A DNA stretch of 64,000 nucleotides from Miscanthus floridulus (GCF_019320115.1 NC_089584.1:52015633-52079632); one strand, 5' to 3'. Counted from the stretch's first letter, positions 22,856-36,048 are shown. Numbers and translations: made by a program. Notes: a model not told the origin generated them from the sequence alone.

Positions 22856-25800
22856 AATTGATGACAACTCTACAAAGATATGAAAATTAAGCTCTTTTGG
22901 ATTCATGTTGCTTGCCCAAGCAATTTTACCATGTGAAAATGATTTTGGACAAGTACCATAAATCTGAAATGGTAGTATTAGCTCTCCCTACATATGTGCT
23001 AGAGTGTTTTATTTTGAAGCTCGCATATATGCATAGATTAAAATTATGGAAGAGTAATTCCTACCAAATGATGCTAAGGTGTATAGAATAAACCTTTGAA
23101 GCGTGTACCAATCGGAGTTGCACCTTGAAGTTCATCCTTAGCACCATGGTTAGCTAGATATCACTTGACAATAAAAGCACTAGATACCTTGTGAGATCAA
23201 CATTAAAAGCAAGGTACTAGCATTACTTGAAAAACATACCAAGTGTCTAGCTATCATCCTATGCATGCTAGTTGTCAAATCATCATTAAAGTTCTACAAC
23301 TAGCATACACCACACAAGCATGCATATTAAATTTGAAAGTTTATGCAATGCAAGCAAGCACATGAATATGCACATATCAAATGCAATCAATCAAAGTTCA
23401 TGAGCTTGCTTCCCCTACTTGTGTGCTTCTCTTGTCCAAGAATTTTGATCCATCTCTTTTCTTCAATGTTGCTCCCTCTTTGTCCATGTCCATGTACAAC
23501 CTCTTAAGCTTTCATATCTTATCTCTCCCCTTACACAATTTATCTCTCCCCCTTATAAAAGCTTTCATATCTTTGTACAATCTCTCCCCCTTTGTCATCA
23601 TTTCCATAAAAGGTGAGTTTCTCATTGATGCAAGGGTATGCATTTTGGGGTAGATGGTTGAGGCTTGAATCTTGCATTTTTTATGGACATCACTTGTTTG
23701 TTGGAATGACACCATTTGTAGATACCACTTGTAACTTGTACCCCTTGTATCTTGTGTAGGGCTTCTTGAGATACCACACATAGGATCTTTGATCTTGATA
23801 TCAATTTGTGGGACACCTCCCCCTATATGATAGCATAGGTCATCCATTTGATACACTTGAGCTCTTGTAGGTGAGGGATGTATTCTTCATTTGATGATCA
23901 CTTAAAGTTGAGGATCACTTGTGGAATCATTTTCTTGCATGATTGATATTATGTGTAGATGTGATATCACTTGAAAGAATCTTCTAGTATGGAACCACTT
24001 GTTGAATTTTTCAATATAAACCACTTCTTGAACATTTGCTATCTTCATGAGTACCACTTATAGGATATCACTTGTGAGTTGATCTAGACATAACTTGTAG
24101 ATTCTTGATGAAATATTTGAGTCTAGATACTATTTAAAACAAATGAACTAGATATCCATTTGCATTGTTGTCTTGTGCTTGTACTCTTATCACTATCATG
24201 AGCTTCTATGATTGACTTGAACTAAATTGATTTGCCTAAGCTTCCAAGTCCGGTTTGAACCAATGACAAGCTTCTTCACACCTCTTGCAAGGGTTATCTT
24301 GGCAATGTTGTACTTGTCACTTATTGGCAATCCAAATTAAATCAAGTACTTGGGTTTACTAGCTCATGAACAAATTCATATACTAACCACTAGATCAATT
24401 AATCATTCAAGCAATAGTGGTAGGATATGAATTTAAACATTTCATTTGTTATGCATGATCCTATGAAGTATGTACTATATGCACTAATCGCATACTAGTA
24501 AGGGATGAAATGATCATGCACATTACAATGATACCTTTGCTATGTTGGAGTAGAGGATAGTCACATAGATTCCAATTCATTACTCCAATAGCAATACGAA
24601 GTCCAATTATAAGCTTGGTGAAGACCAATAGATACCATTTTGAATTCCATTCTTCACCCATATGAAATGAAACCACTTATGATCAAGTGCACTTTCTTGT
24701 TGTGGTTGGCTTGCTTTATCTTTTGATCTTTGCTTGCATGAGAGTATCAGTTTTAGAATACCACTTGAAATATCATGATTAGCTCTCTTTTGGGTGTTGC
24801 TTGCTTTTCTTGATCAACCCATTTGATTGCTTCAACTAAGCATCTCAAATGTTCCTCGGATCACCACTTCCATGTTAGCCTTCCAAGTACCACACTTGGT
24901 TTACCTACACATAGGCGGCAAGCCCCTACACTAGGGAGAAGTGACCTCTCTTCAAGAATCATTCTTGATCCTCACTTGAAATAACTTGATTGATTGATCC
25001 AAGTGATGGACTTAACTTGATGAGTAACCTTGATTCCTTCTTTAAGTCCTTTTCTTTCTTCTTGTTTAAGTTCTTTTCTTTCTACCAAATGATCTCCAAT
25101 AATCACTAGAACTTAACCTTTAACTTCATCTTGAGTTTGATCTTGATCTTCCAATTTGAGTACCAAATGTATGCAAAGTACACTCCACAATCAAATGGCC
25201 TTGTACTCTTTGTTTGTCATGCTTTTAGATCATCTCAAAAACCAAACTTAGGTACCTCAAACACTTGTAAACATGTTTCCAACTTGAGGACCTTTCAATC
25301 AAAGTGACTCTAGATCAATCCAACATTTGTTACTTTTCTGACAGATTTTGTACCCTTCAAAGAAATAAGCCTATCTCCCAAAGTACAAATCCAAATACCA
25401 CGAAATTTGGTGGAGATGTTCTTTACTAAGTTATCTAGCAGTTGTAAAATTTGAGCTTTATTTGACTTCTAGATTGCTGCCATATATCAATTCTTCCACC
25501 ACAGCTACATGCTGAAAACTGCTGCACTATATCTGATAAGATCCACTCCAAAACTAAAGCATTTCTTATCCAATTCTCATGAAAATTTTACAGCATCTTA
25601 TACCATAAGTCTAGAGCATGTACACAAATTTTTATGCTAATCCAATAAGTTTTGATCACTCAAACATGGCTAAGATCACAGCTAGCTCAGATTTTACAAT
25701 ATAGGACAGATTTCAATAATTGAGCTATACTTCATCAAATATGAATCAAACTTGAAACTAACTTGTTTGAATACTTCCATAAGACATATATCCATTCAAA

Positions 25801-26213
25801 CCACTTATTAAAAGTCATCTTATGAACTTATCCAATACAAATCAATCCAAACTTGACTACTAATCAATTATCCATTTAATCATCTCATAGCAAGCAACAT
25901 TGCATATTTATCCAATTCAATCAACTCATATGCACCCAAATGAAATGATCAACAAGAAATATACCTTGGTTAGCTCATGATCATCCAATTAGCAAGCTTC
26001 AACTCAAATATTTGCAAGTCATCAAATATATCCAATGAATTACCAACAACTTGAATTATAGCACTTGTACATTGATAACGCTTGGACTTCACTCAATTTT
26101 CTCTTGGCATTGGGTTCGGATGTGCACTAAGCTTCATAACTTGATTCAACATATGATGAACAATGTGAGATCAATTGAATCAAGTCTCCAATGCCGATGG
26201 TACCTGCATACAT
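22856..26213 (-). other. Long non-coding internal region of the outer element
   Basis: About 3.4 kb between the gag stop and the polypurine tract. It has no frame above about 115 codons and no pol motif on either strand. The plus strand is pyrimidine rich with many CTTG and CACTTGTA motifs, giving local direct repeats. In an autonomous relative this space would hold pol. It is the main evidence that the element depends on others for mobility. Confidence 0.7.
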
Positions 26214-27038
26214 TCATCCACTTTTTAATGGTACCCAAACAATTTTGGGTCCTCTCAAGTTAGGAGCGATATACTTAGGCGATGCCTTAGTATGAGTAGC
26301 GGGATATTTTGCAATAGCAACCATAGAGGTACCATCACCATCCTTTCTAAGCATATCATGATCATTAATTGAAATAGGCTTAGAAATATCACCTAGGGGA
26401 CATGAATGTGCCATGTGTCCCCTTTCCCGGCATGAGTAGCACTTTCTCTTTGCTTGAGCCTTCTCTTCCTTGCTCATATGGTGCTTCTCATTGCCTTGCC
26501 TCTCATGGATTGCTTGAGCCTTCTTCTCAAGCTTGGTAGGACACTTAGAGGCAAAGTGTCCCACACTTCCACACTTGAAGCACTTGATGTGAGCATAATC
26601 TTTCTTCTCATCTTCATTCTTGCTCATCATCTTGGCATCTTGAGTTTGCATTGGATGCCTTGCCTTTCCACCCCTTCTTGTTTTCTTCTTATTTATCATC
26701 AAATCACCACCATCTTCATGGTTGATCTTGATTTGAACTTGGGGTGTCTTCGCTTGCTCAACTTATGGCTTTGGTTGAGGCTTCACTTGTTGCTTCACTA
26801 ATTGCTTGGTTGGGCACATTGAGGTAAGATGACCCCAAGTACGGCACTTGAAGCACTTCACATGCCTTAGCCTCTCTTCTTCTTTCTTCAACTTGAGCTT
26901 TTCTTCATTAGGGCAACCATTTGCAAGATGTCCCACTTCATGGCACTTGAAGCACATAAAATGAGAGAGCTTCTCTTGTTCTTGCTTCTTCATTTCTCTT
27001 TCATATCTTCTCTTGCCCCATCTTTTGCCATTGATCTT
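26214..27038 (-). pseudogene. Outer element gag, C-terminal part with four CCHC knuckles
   Basis: Continuation of the gag reading frame after the nested insertion. It carries the retroviral-type zinc knuckles CFKCHEVGHLANGC, CFKCRTWGHLTSMC, CFKCGSVGHFASKC and CYSCRERGHMAHSC, which bind RNA during packaging. An in-frame stop at about 26763 separates the first pair from the second. The frame ends after PNLRGPKIVWVPLKSG, the usual C-terminal style of Copia gag, with no protease after it. The frame was joined to 40024-41307 before the Gypsy element inserted at the ATCTT target. Confidence 0.8.
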
Positions 27039-27509
27039 TGTCGATGAAATATGGTCGGTAGTCTACCTAGGGGTATGCCCAAGGTAGTAGATTGTTGGTA
27101 GATAGATGCGCAAGCCACAAACAAGATGGTGACGCAAGACAGACATAAGATTTTATCCAGGTTCGGCCGCCAAGAAGGCGTAATACCTACGTCCTGTGTC
27201 TGATTGTATTGCTGTATGTCAATGAGAGATGTTTTTTAGAGGGGTCCTCTACCCGCCTTATATAGTCCGGGGGGTAGGGTTATAGATCTAGAAACTAATC
27301 CTAGCCAGTTACAATTGCCATAGGTGGCCGGATAAGGATTCCTATTCTAACCAACCAGGATCTTGCTTGATCGCCAAATCTGTCTTGACTCCTTGCGCGG
27401 GACTCCGAACAGGTTGGTCGGGCCGCACGTCGTCTTTTGGTGGACCAGACCCTCTGATCTGGGCCGGCCCAAGCCTAGCCGTAAGGGTATAGGGGTTAAT
27501 ATCCCCACA
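27039..27509 (-). repeat. 3' LTR of the inner Gypsy element
   Basis: Downstream LTR in the element's orientation, about 471 bp, with a minus-strand TATATAAGG promoter box (27257-27265). It is preceded on the minus strand by GGTGCTCGGGGACTAGC, which takes the place of a polypurine tract. Confidence 0.9.
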
Positions 27510-27776
27510 GCTAGTCCCCGAGCACCATGTATTATGCTACGACGTGCCATTTTAACCTTCTCCGAACAGTGAGGCTTGAGTTCTTGACATCTCTGACCAT
27601 CGTTGTAACCAGAGAAGTAGGTTGTCCAAAGAATGTATGGTGCTCTTAAGAAAAAAGAAAAAGATTTCCGTCCTAGGAAGTGTGCCCACTTGTATTTCTG
27701 AAAAGAAATGTAAGTGCGTCTTGAAGCATAGCATCCTTGATCACCAGAGGCGTAGGGGTCGAAAAACAAACACATT

Positions 27777-28530
27777 CACCGCAAGGTGAAGTGTGCCCAC
27801 TTAGTCCCCGAGCCTGGTAGTAGGTGACACAGGCACGTGGTGCCAGGGTCTAAAAAGAATTCCTAGTCAAGTCGAAAATCCAATCATAATGTAAGCCATA
27901 CGAGATGCACTGGCAGGTGCATCATACCGATGTAGTCCCCGAGCTTGCCAAAAGGCAAAGTATAAGCCTTGTAGCAAGGTCTTAATAAAAGTCTCTCAGC
28001 TATATGTGAGTACAAATCACATGTAGCCAAGGAGAGCGGTCTCCGAGCAGTGGTCGGGATAGTTCCCGAGCACGATAGTAATCCTGACAATCAGTCAAAG
28101 CATAGAGGTCGATTAAATAAACACATTCACCGCAAGGTGAAGTGTGCCCACTTAGTCCTCGAGCCTGGTAGTAGGTGACGCAGGCACATGGTGCCAGGGT
28201 CTAAAAAGAATTTCTACTGTAGTTAAGAATCCAATCGTCGTATAATCAATACGAGATGCACCGGCAGGTGCATCGTACCGATGTAGCCCTCGAGCTTGCT
28301 GGAAGGGAAAGTATAAGCCTTGTAGCAAGGTCTTAATAAAAGTCTCTCAGCTATATGTGAGTACAAATCACATGTAGCCGAGGAGAGCGGTCTCCGAGCA
28401 GTGGTCGGGACAGTTCCCGAGCACGGTAGTGGTCGGAGCAGTCCCCAAGCACGGTAGTGGTCGGGGCAGTCCCCGAGCACGGTAGTGGTCGGGGCAGTCC
28501 CTGAGCACGGTAGTGGTCGGAGCAGTCCCT
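27777..28530. repeat. Direct repeats between the antisense gene and the 3' LTR
   Basis: Two long copies of about 340 bp (from about 27777 and about 28118) share CACATTCACCGCAAGGTGAA, GCACTGGCAGGTGCATC-type and CTCTCAGCTATATGTGAGTA motifs. The second copy runs into about five short units of about 26 bp of the type GGTAGTGGTCGGGGCAGTCC (28384-28530). Tandem repeats at this place are typical of Tat elements. Confidence 0.8.
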
Positions 28531-28701
28531 GAGCACGAGACATGCAGCGATGAAACGAACGCCGCTTGTACTATTATTTGGTGTATTTATTTATCTTCTT
28601 AATCTATCAAGTCCAATCTGACATGTCTGGTCAAAAAAGTGGACGGGTATAGCACGTCATACTGCCTTCTTGTCCTTTCAAGCAAACAGTCGCTTGGCAC
28701 C

Positions 28702-28707
28702 TATAAA
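28702..28707 (+). promoter_or_regulatory. Candidate TATA box of the antisense gene
   Basis: CTATAAAGAG lies about 325 bp upstream of the antisense ATG at 29031 and on the same strand. It is the best promoter-like motif here. The assignment is inference. Confidence 0.35.
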
Positions 28708-29030
28708 GAGGTGTGTTAGTGTGGGCCCTCTCACACTAGCAACGAAGAGGCGCGTACACTGGTAACGAAGGGGCGCGTATATTGGCATAGATCTCAAGGT
28801 TGTGAAAACAACCATCTGCGGCGCGTGCGCACGTCTCCCAAGAATCTTGGGCGGACGAAATGACGGAACTCTTGGTTATTTATAATATAGAACTGGTAAG
28901 TTACTTTTTACCGATCCCCATTACCATTCGCCGCCGCAGCCTTCTTCTTCCTCTTGCCAACCCTAATACCTCTGAAATCATCTCCAATCACCCTCCACCA
29001 TATCCACCTCCATCAATCAAGGGCGGATTC

Positions 29031-32000
29031 ATGGCGAAGAGTGACGCTCAGAAGAAAGCCGGAGTCATGGCGAAGGAGTGGTGGAAGTCAAGAAGCAACG
29101 AGCAGACCATCGAAGACCTCGTCAATATGGGAGTACTCCACAACAAGGCACTCATAGGATGGCGCGCGCCGGAAGGAGAAGGGTACCCCGATCCACAACC
29201 AGGTGAGATTGTGGTTTTCAAAGATTTCTTCAAGCAGGGTTTTGGGGTTCCAGTGCACCCTTTCCTTCAGGGGCTCTGTTTGTATTACGAGATTGGGATT
29301 TGCAATCTGCATCCCAACTTGATTCTTCTTGTCTCCACCTTCATCCATCTTTGCGAAGCGTATGGTGGCTTCCAGCCCCATTTCCACTTCTTTCGCCACC
29401 TTTTCTATCTGCGGAAGAAAGGAAGCGGTGGCTCGAAGATAGCCGGAGGTGTGTACCTCAATCTGCGTGACGGGATGAAGGCCTAGTACTTGCACTGCCC
29501 TTGGAACACATCGTTGGACGACTAGTACAAGAAGTGGTTCTACATCCACGAAGAGCCAAACACGATCACATTGTGTGACATGGGGTTCATTTTGGAGAAG
29601 AAGAACAGCTGGTCGGAGAAGCCCGAGCACCTGGAACAAATCTTAGAACTTCTTGAGATGATCCCATGGAAGAAATTGGATGGTCCGAGCGTGGTCGGGA
29701 ACTTCATCAGCCGAAGGATCTAGCCTTGCCAGAGGAGGGTACATCCCGGCTACGAGTACCAAGGTAGCGTAGACCCAACTAGGACCAGGCAAGAGGCGCT
29801 TGACAAGATAGAAGTCAAAGCTAGGATTGGAGAGCTATTCAACCTTTCTGATCCAAATTATGTTAGGTTGAGCGACATCGAGCACGCTTTCAAGCTGCCC
29901 CGACCTCCCCCAAAGGTAAATTATGCTGCCTTGTACCCATAAAGTTGTGTTGTAACAGAACCTTACTGTGTTGTCGCCTTTATGTTTCCCAGAGTAATGG
30001 TCATGATAGAGCAGCAGTGTTCGTGTCTCCACCCCCTGGTGTGGATTGGCCGCAAGTTGCTGGCTCAACCACCTAGACCAGCGCCAGGATCGAAGACATC
30101 GACTGGGCCATACTCGGGGTTGGGGAGGAGGCAACAGCCAGGGCTGCTAGCAAGCAGCCGGCGGCCAGCAAGCGTCGTCAGGCCATCTTTACACTGATAG
30201 ATGATGAAACAGAAGATGCAGACATCTTTCGACTCATCCCTCGAAAGAGGAGACAACTGGAGTTGATGGAGCAGGGTGGCTCCTCCGTGCCAGTGGGACT
30301 CGCATCACCGACCACTGCAATGCAGAGGACAAGTGGCAAAGGGGTTGAGCATCAAGCCCCGGCGTTGGCACTGGTCGTGGAAAGAGATCCGGTGGCACCT
30401 GCAGAGCACGTGGAGCAAGCATGGATGAAGAGACGTGCCTTCGCCACCTCATTTCGTGCTTCCAAGCTGTAAGTATTTGTAACCTTGATGTAAGCTTACA
30501 ATTTATATTGAATACTGTTGTCTTCTGAACTTATCTCTGATATATTAGGTCGGCATCCACCGAAAATCCTGACCAACTAGCCAGGTGCGGCATGGCTCCG
30601 CCAGCAATGGTGGAGAAAACTGCCCAGCAGCCGGCTATGGAGGAACCTGTAGTAGAAAGTCCGCCGGAGCCTCAGCAGATGAGCGGCCAAACGACAGTCC
30701 CCGAGTAGCTGGTCGAGGGGAGAGCCAAGCCAAGTACAAGTGCTCCGAGCACTAACCCTACTGGGGGGGATACTTCGGTGCCAAGGGTGTCAGACCAAAC
30801 CAAGGAGCAGCAGCCGGAGGTGGCACAGAGCACGTTGCCGATGCTACAGCCCATGGGAAAGCCATAGTGATCACAGAGACTGCAACCTCTAGACCAGCGC
30901 CGCTACTCGAACAAGAGGCTGAAGAGGACGAAGTAGAAGAGGTCCTGGGCCATCCCCTAGGACAAGCGACAACATGTATATGTGTCGCGCTGGCAGAACG
31001 ACCAATGGGTTATGCATGAGGAAATCCCAGAGGTCGAAGAGACCATGAAAGTTGAACGAGCGGCAAAACGTCTGGTGACAGAAGTCCAGGTATGTTTTGC
31101 TTGACCACTTGATCCTGCTATCCAGTCACACTATCTGACTTAACTTTTTTACATGCAGGACTTGATGAAGACCGCAAGGTACCGAAAGAAGTGCTTCGAC
31201 CAGATTGAGGGGATCACAGCAAGCAATAGAGAACTGGCGGCCGAGGTGGAATGCTTACGCCACCAACTTAAAGCCACCAACCAAGAGAGGACGGAGCAAG
31301 AGACACAGAACCAGAACCTGGTCGTCCAGCTCAGTAACAAAGAGCAGGAAAAAACAAGTAAGTTGTCACTTTATCACAGCAAGTGCATGACACGTGTTGT
31401 TGCATTGTTGGTAATAACAGCTGTAGTGTAGGCTTAGAAGCTGAAGTAGTCCGTCTCCAAGAGGAGAATAGCCGTGTGGCCATAGAGTGTGGTCGCCTGA
31501 AGGAGGATAACAAGAAACTAGCGCACGACTAGTCGTAACTCCGAGACCGCACAACCAAGATGAAGGAGGAACTGAAAAGTAAGTGTTCCAGACCACCTTG
31601 CTCATTCTGTTGCCCGCGTTATCTTGTCGTGGCGTGACATTTTAATATCTTGTGCGGTTTGCAGTTTTGAAAGTCAATGCCAAGAAGCATCTAGAAACCA
31701 TGATGAAAGATCATGATGGCTGGAAGGCACGATGCCTAGAGATCACTGAGGATTGGGACACATGGAAGAACCGGTGCCAGGAAGTGGCAACTAGCATTTT
31801 GCCCGTCCTCAACCTTATCGACCCAGCGCTTACAGAGGAAACGCCAAGGACGCCATAGCTCGGACCGGTCGAGAGATGCCGAAAGGCATGGGAATGGTTC
31901 CAAGAGTTCATGAAGGAGGCGGGTGAGTACACAGGTGCACATGTGCTAAGCATGGTGCGTGCCCACTACCCCCTGATCGATCTCAAGCGCCTGGAGGCTA

Positions 32001-32326
32001 GGTACCCGAAGGAGGTAAATCCAGACAAGGCTGAGGAGCTTCGGATGATCTAGCTAGACCTGTCTTCAAAGATAATTGGCGACATTAACCTGTGTGGAGG
32101 TGGGGCAGCACCTATACAGGGTACGCCATTAATAAGCCAGCTAGAAACGCCATCAGTTGTGAGCTAACCAGTGAAGCCTGCGGTCTCGACCAGCCAGGCA
32201 TCGGCGGGGCCATCCTCTTCAGCTCGACCAGTACAAGAGTCCCCGAGACTCGAGCGGGATGTCGGAAGTAGCGAGCAGCAGGTGCCGCATGCCCCGACCA
32301 GCCAACAGGATAGGCTAGAGCTGTAG
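29031..32326 (+). pseudogene. Antisense gene of the Tat element (putative gypsy-type transposon protein, six exons)
   Basis: The gene lies on the strand opposite to gag-pol. ATG 29031 starts MAKSDAQKKAGVMAKEWW. Six exons with GT-AG junctions that keep the frame are 29031-29915, 29993-30468, 30549-31089, 31159-31357, 31432-31578 and 31665-32326. Their sum is 2910 nt, an exact multiple of three, ending at a TAG after QDRLEL. The first exon resembles the plant family called 'putative gypsy type transposon' (GVPVHPFLQGLCLYYEIGIC). The middle exons give a coiled coil (ASNRELAAEVECLRHQLKAT). At least five in-frame stops, mostly TAG, interrupt it (first at 29484-29486). Its function in the element is unknown. 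Grande carries a comparable opposite-strand gene. Confidence 0.8.
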
Positions 32327-32835
32327 AAGAAGGATGTAGTTGTGTTATTGTAAACTTGTGCCTCTTCAGACAAGCTTGTAATAACGTAACTGTATATCAT
32401 TATAAGCTTATTTGTTTTGTATAAAACATATTTAAGCTTGAAACTTGTGTTGGCGTAACTAAGTGAGAACATGTTAGCGTTCTATTTAGTTGTACCAGTT
32501 TACTCGACACGTCATCCTAAAAAGTTTGTATGGCCCTGATTTGGCATGTGGTCGGAGTGTGAGGTGCGTGACCTGTGCACACGTAGACGCGAACAAGTCA
32601 AACTAGGGGGGGCCTATCGATCACCCATAGCGTAGAGAGTGGATCCCATGCACACGTTGAGAGGAACTGGAGACAGGTCCTGCTCCAAAAACCCATGAAG
32701 GAATGGTGGTCGGCTTTGACTGGCTAAGTTAGAATAACCGTAAAATTCGAAGTGACACAATCAAAGTGGTCGGAGAAATCATAATAGCTTTATTGAATTA
32801 AATCGAAAGTACAAGAGGAGTACATATCTCAGTAG

Positions 32836-34002
32836 TTAAGCATAGAAACACCTAAGCTTGTCGATGTGCCATGAATTTGGTACGTCCGTGCCGTCCAGGT
32901 GAGCTAACCTATAAGACGTTGGTCGTGTGACTTCCTTGATCATGAAGGGCCCCTCCCATGGAGTTGCGAGTTTATGGACACCAGCCTGATTCGTCTTCCA
33001 CTTCAGGACCAGGTCCTCGACCATGAAGAACCGCTCTTTAACGTTCTTGTTGTAGTACCTGCGCAAAACAGTAAGGTATTTGGCTGTATGTACGCAAGAA
33101 TCGAGCCGCTTCTCTTCTGCACTATTCACTTCTAGCTCCCGTACTTCATTGACCTTGCCTTCGTCAAAGTTCTCTACCCGTGTTGATCTGAAAGCTATAT
33201 CTGCTGGGAGGACTGCCTCAGCACCGTAAACCATAAAGTATGGTGAGACGCCGGTGTTACGACTGGGCTGAGTTCTGAGGCCCCAGACCATGGCTGGTAA
33301 CTCTTTGAGCCATCTCCCAGGAGCTTTGTCATTTTCTCTGTACATCCTCTTCTTCAATGTGTCCAAAATCATACCGTTCGCCCACTCGACCTGTCCGTTA
33401 GTTCTAGGGTGCGCCACCGAAATGTATTTTACTACTATGCTCCTTTCATCGCAGAAGTCCCAAAAAGCGTTTCCAGTGAACTGAGTACCCAGATCAGTGA
33501 TGATGCTGTTAGGTATGCCGAAGCGGTGGATGACCTAGTCGAGGAACGTAATAGCCTTTTCTGAGGATGCCTGTACTAGGGGCATGTACTCTATCCACTT
33601 AGAAAGTTTGTCGATCAGCACAAAGACACATGTAAATTTCCTAGGAGCCGGTTTGAAGGGCCCGATCATATCCAGTCCCCAACATGCGAAGGGCCAAGAG
33701 GCTGGTATTGTCTAGATCTCAAGTGCGGGTACGTGGATTCTCTTGGTGAAGAACTGACAACCCTCACAGTGCCGGACTAGCTTCTCTGCATCAGATACCG
33801 CTGACGGCCAATAGAATCCTGCTCGGAAAGCCTTGCCGACCAGCGTTCTCGAGGCTGCGTGGTTGCCACAGGAGCCGGAGTGGATTTGGTCTAGGAGATG
33901 TTCGCCATCCTCCCGGGTTATGCACTTCATCAAGATTTCTTCCTTTGCGTTCTTGCGCCATAACTTGCCATCGATGAGCAGATACTGCTTACTACGATGC
34001 AT
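32836..34002 (-). pseudogene. Integrase of the inner Gypsy element
   Basis: The zinc-binding H2C2 domain is at 33712-34002 (HSGSCGNHAASRT, then CEGCQFF). The DDE core follows, with a stop near 33709 and a stretch lacking a long frame to 33418. The C-terminal part, 32836-33417, starts MAHPRTNGQVEWANGMIL and ends SWHIDKLRCFYA. It inserts element cDNA into the genome in active relatives. It follows the RNase H region as expected for Gypsy order, and premature stops make it non-functional. Confidence 0.85.
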
Positions 34003-34371
34003 CAGGCGTTCGTTTTCTGTCCGATCAGTGTAACCGCTGCCATCTGTCAGGTACTTGATGAAAGGTTCTCTCTAGTCGGGCTCATGCGTGGTCGGAGGTG
34101 GCTCAATGGTGCTCGACGCCGGAACCGTAGCCACCAATTGCTTGTCTAGAGGCTTGTCGACCGTGGGATCTTCCTCCTCGATGGAAGGCATGAGCAGGTC
34201 TTGGATGAATATGCCATGTGGGACTTTGGCTCAGGATGATCCTAACTTTGACAGCGCATCTACTGCTTGATTTTTGTCCCGGACCACGTGTGTGTACTCG
34301 ATGCCATAAAACCTGCCTTCTAGCTTTCTGATCGATTTGCAGTATGCATCCATCCTTTCACTGGTTGTGTC

Positions 34372-35208
34372 CTAGTCCTTGTTGAGTTGGTTGATGACTA
34401 GAGCCGAGTCTCCGTAGACATAGAGACGTTTAACACCGAGCTCTACCGCAATGCGCAAACCATGTAGGCATGCTTCGTATTCGGCGGCATTATTAGATGC
34501 TGGGAAATAAATCCTGAGGACGTACCGGAGCTGCTCCTTGGATGGTGACATGAAAAGGACTCCTACTCCTGCGTCGTTGATGTTGAGAGAACCATCGAAG
34601 TACATCTTCCAATACTCATCGGGCCCCTGAGAGGTAGGCGTGCTTAAGTCTGTCCACTCGATGATGAAATCGATGAGTGCCTGAGACTTGATTGTAGTAC
34701 GGCTTGCGAATTCCAAGGAGAAGGGGCATAGCTCCATTGCCCACTTGATGATGCGTCCGTTCGCATCCTTGTTGCTAATAATGTCTCGCAGAGGGTACTC
34801 AGTCATGACCACCACATGATATCCGTCGAAGTAATGTTTCAACTTTCGGGATGTTATCAGTATGGCGTAAATCAATTTCTAGATCTATGGGTACCTGGTC
34901 TTGGATTCATTGAGCACCTCACTGATGAAATAGATTGGTCGCTGCACCATATAGACGTGGCCAGGCTCGTCGCGCTCAACCACCATGGTAGTGGAGACCA
35001 CTCGATTAGTCACCGCAATGTAAAGCAAGAGTGTTTCGTCTTCTCTGGGAGCAGTGAGGACCAGAGGTGATGTAAGGTATTGTTTCAGCTGTGTGAAGGC
35101 AGCGTCTGCTTCCTCCGACCACTCAAACTTCTCGGATGCTTTGAGCAGTTTAAAGAACGGTAATCCCTTTTTGCCTAACCTTGATATGAAACGTCTGAGG
35201 GCGGCCAT
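34372..35208 (-). pseudogene. RNase H region of the inner element (two modules)
   Basis: Frame 34885-35208 gives the end of the RT thumb and the start of the usual Gypsy RNase H (KASEKFEWSEEADAAFTQLK). Frame 34372-34875 continues with the rest of that module (YAILITSRKLKHYFDGYHV). A second RNase H follows, starting MYFDGSLNINDAGVGVLF and carrying NNAAEYEACLHGLRIAVELG and YGDSALV, which keep the Asp, Glu and Asp positions of an archaeal-type fold. Doubling of RNase H is a mark of Tat elements. A stop separates the frames. Confidence 0.85.
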
Positions 35209-35223
35209 GCATCCGGTAAGCTT

Positions 35224-36027
35224 CTAAACATCCTTCACCTTTTTGGATGGCTTCATGTCCAAGACAACTTTGACTTTCTCTGGGTTAGGGCGTATGCCGT
35301 CGTGACTGATGACGTTGCCAAGTAGTATGCCAGAAGGAACACCAAAGATACACTTCTTTGGGTTTAATTTCCATTGGAATGTGTTAAGGGCTGCAAAGGT
35401 GCGTTCCAGGTTGTCAACAAGGGTATGTCCTTCCTTGGTTTTGACAACTACATCATCAACATAAGCCTCGATAAGGTCGTCTTTTATCTCATTTTTGAGG
35501 CAGGCCTGTATAGCGCGTTGGTAGGTAGCCCCGATGTTCTTGAGCCCGAACGACATGGTTGTGTAGCAGTAGGCGCCGAAAGGTGTGATAAAAGATGTCT
35601 TGATCTGGTCGTCCTTTTTGAGAGCGATCTGGTGATAACCAGAGTAGCAATCAAGAAAGGAAAGTAGCTCACAACCGGCGGTTGAATCTACGACCTCGTC
35701 TATGCGAGGTAAGCCGAAGGGGTCCTTACGGCAGTGTTTGTTGAGATCAGTGTAATAAACGCACATTCTCCATTCATTATTCTTTTTGCGTACAAGAACC
35801 GGGTTGGCTAACCATTTCGGATGATACACTTCTTTGATAAATCCGGCTGCCAAAGGCCATGTAACTTCTACCCTAATCGTCTCCTTCTTGTCATGAGCGA
35901 ACCGTCGTAGCTTCTGCTTGATAGGTTTGGCCTTGCCATTGACATTCAAGGAGTGCTTGATCAAATTCCGAGGTACACCGGGCATGTCAGCAGGTTTCCA
36001 TGCGAACACATCCACGTTGCTCCTCAA
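35224..36027 (-). pseudogene. Reverse transcriptase of the inner element
   Basis: A continuous frame of 267 codons covers most RT blocks: WLANPVLVRKKNNEWRMCV, LLSFLDCYSGYHQIALKK (motif-A Asp), SFGLKNIGATYQRAIQACL, and EAYVDDVVVKTK with the catalytic YVDD. RMCVYYTDLN has Tyr where the family usually has Asp in CVDYTDLN. The frame is bounded by stops on both sides, so it is part of a broken polyprotein. Confidence 0.9.
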
Positions 36028-36048
36028 GAACCTGATGAGCGCATCTTC

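Noticed and set aside
28384..28530. Short spaced repeats resembling an array
   Set aside because: Units are contiguous diverged minisatellite repeats inside a retrotransposon, with no unique spacers, so not CRISPR.
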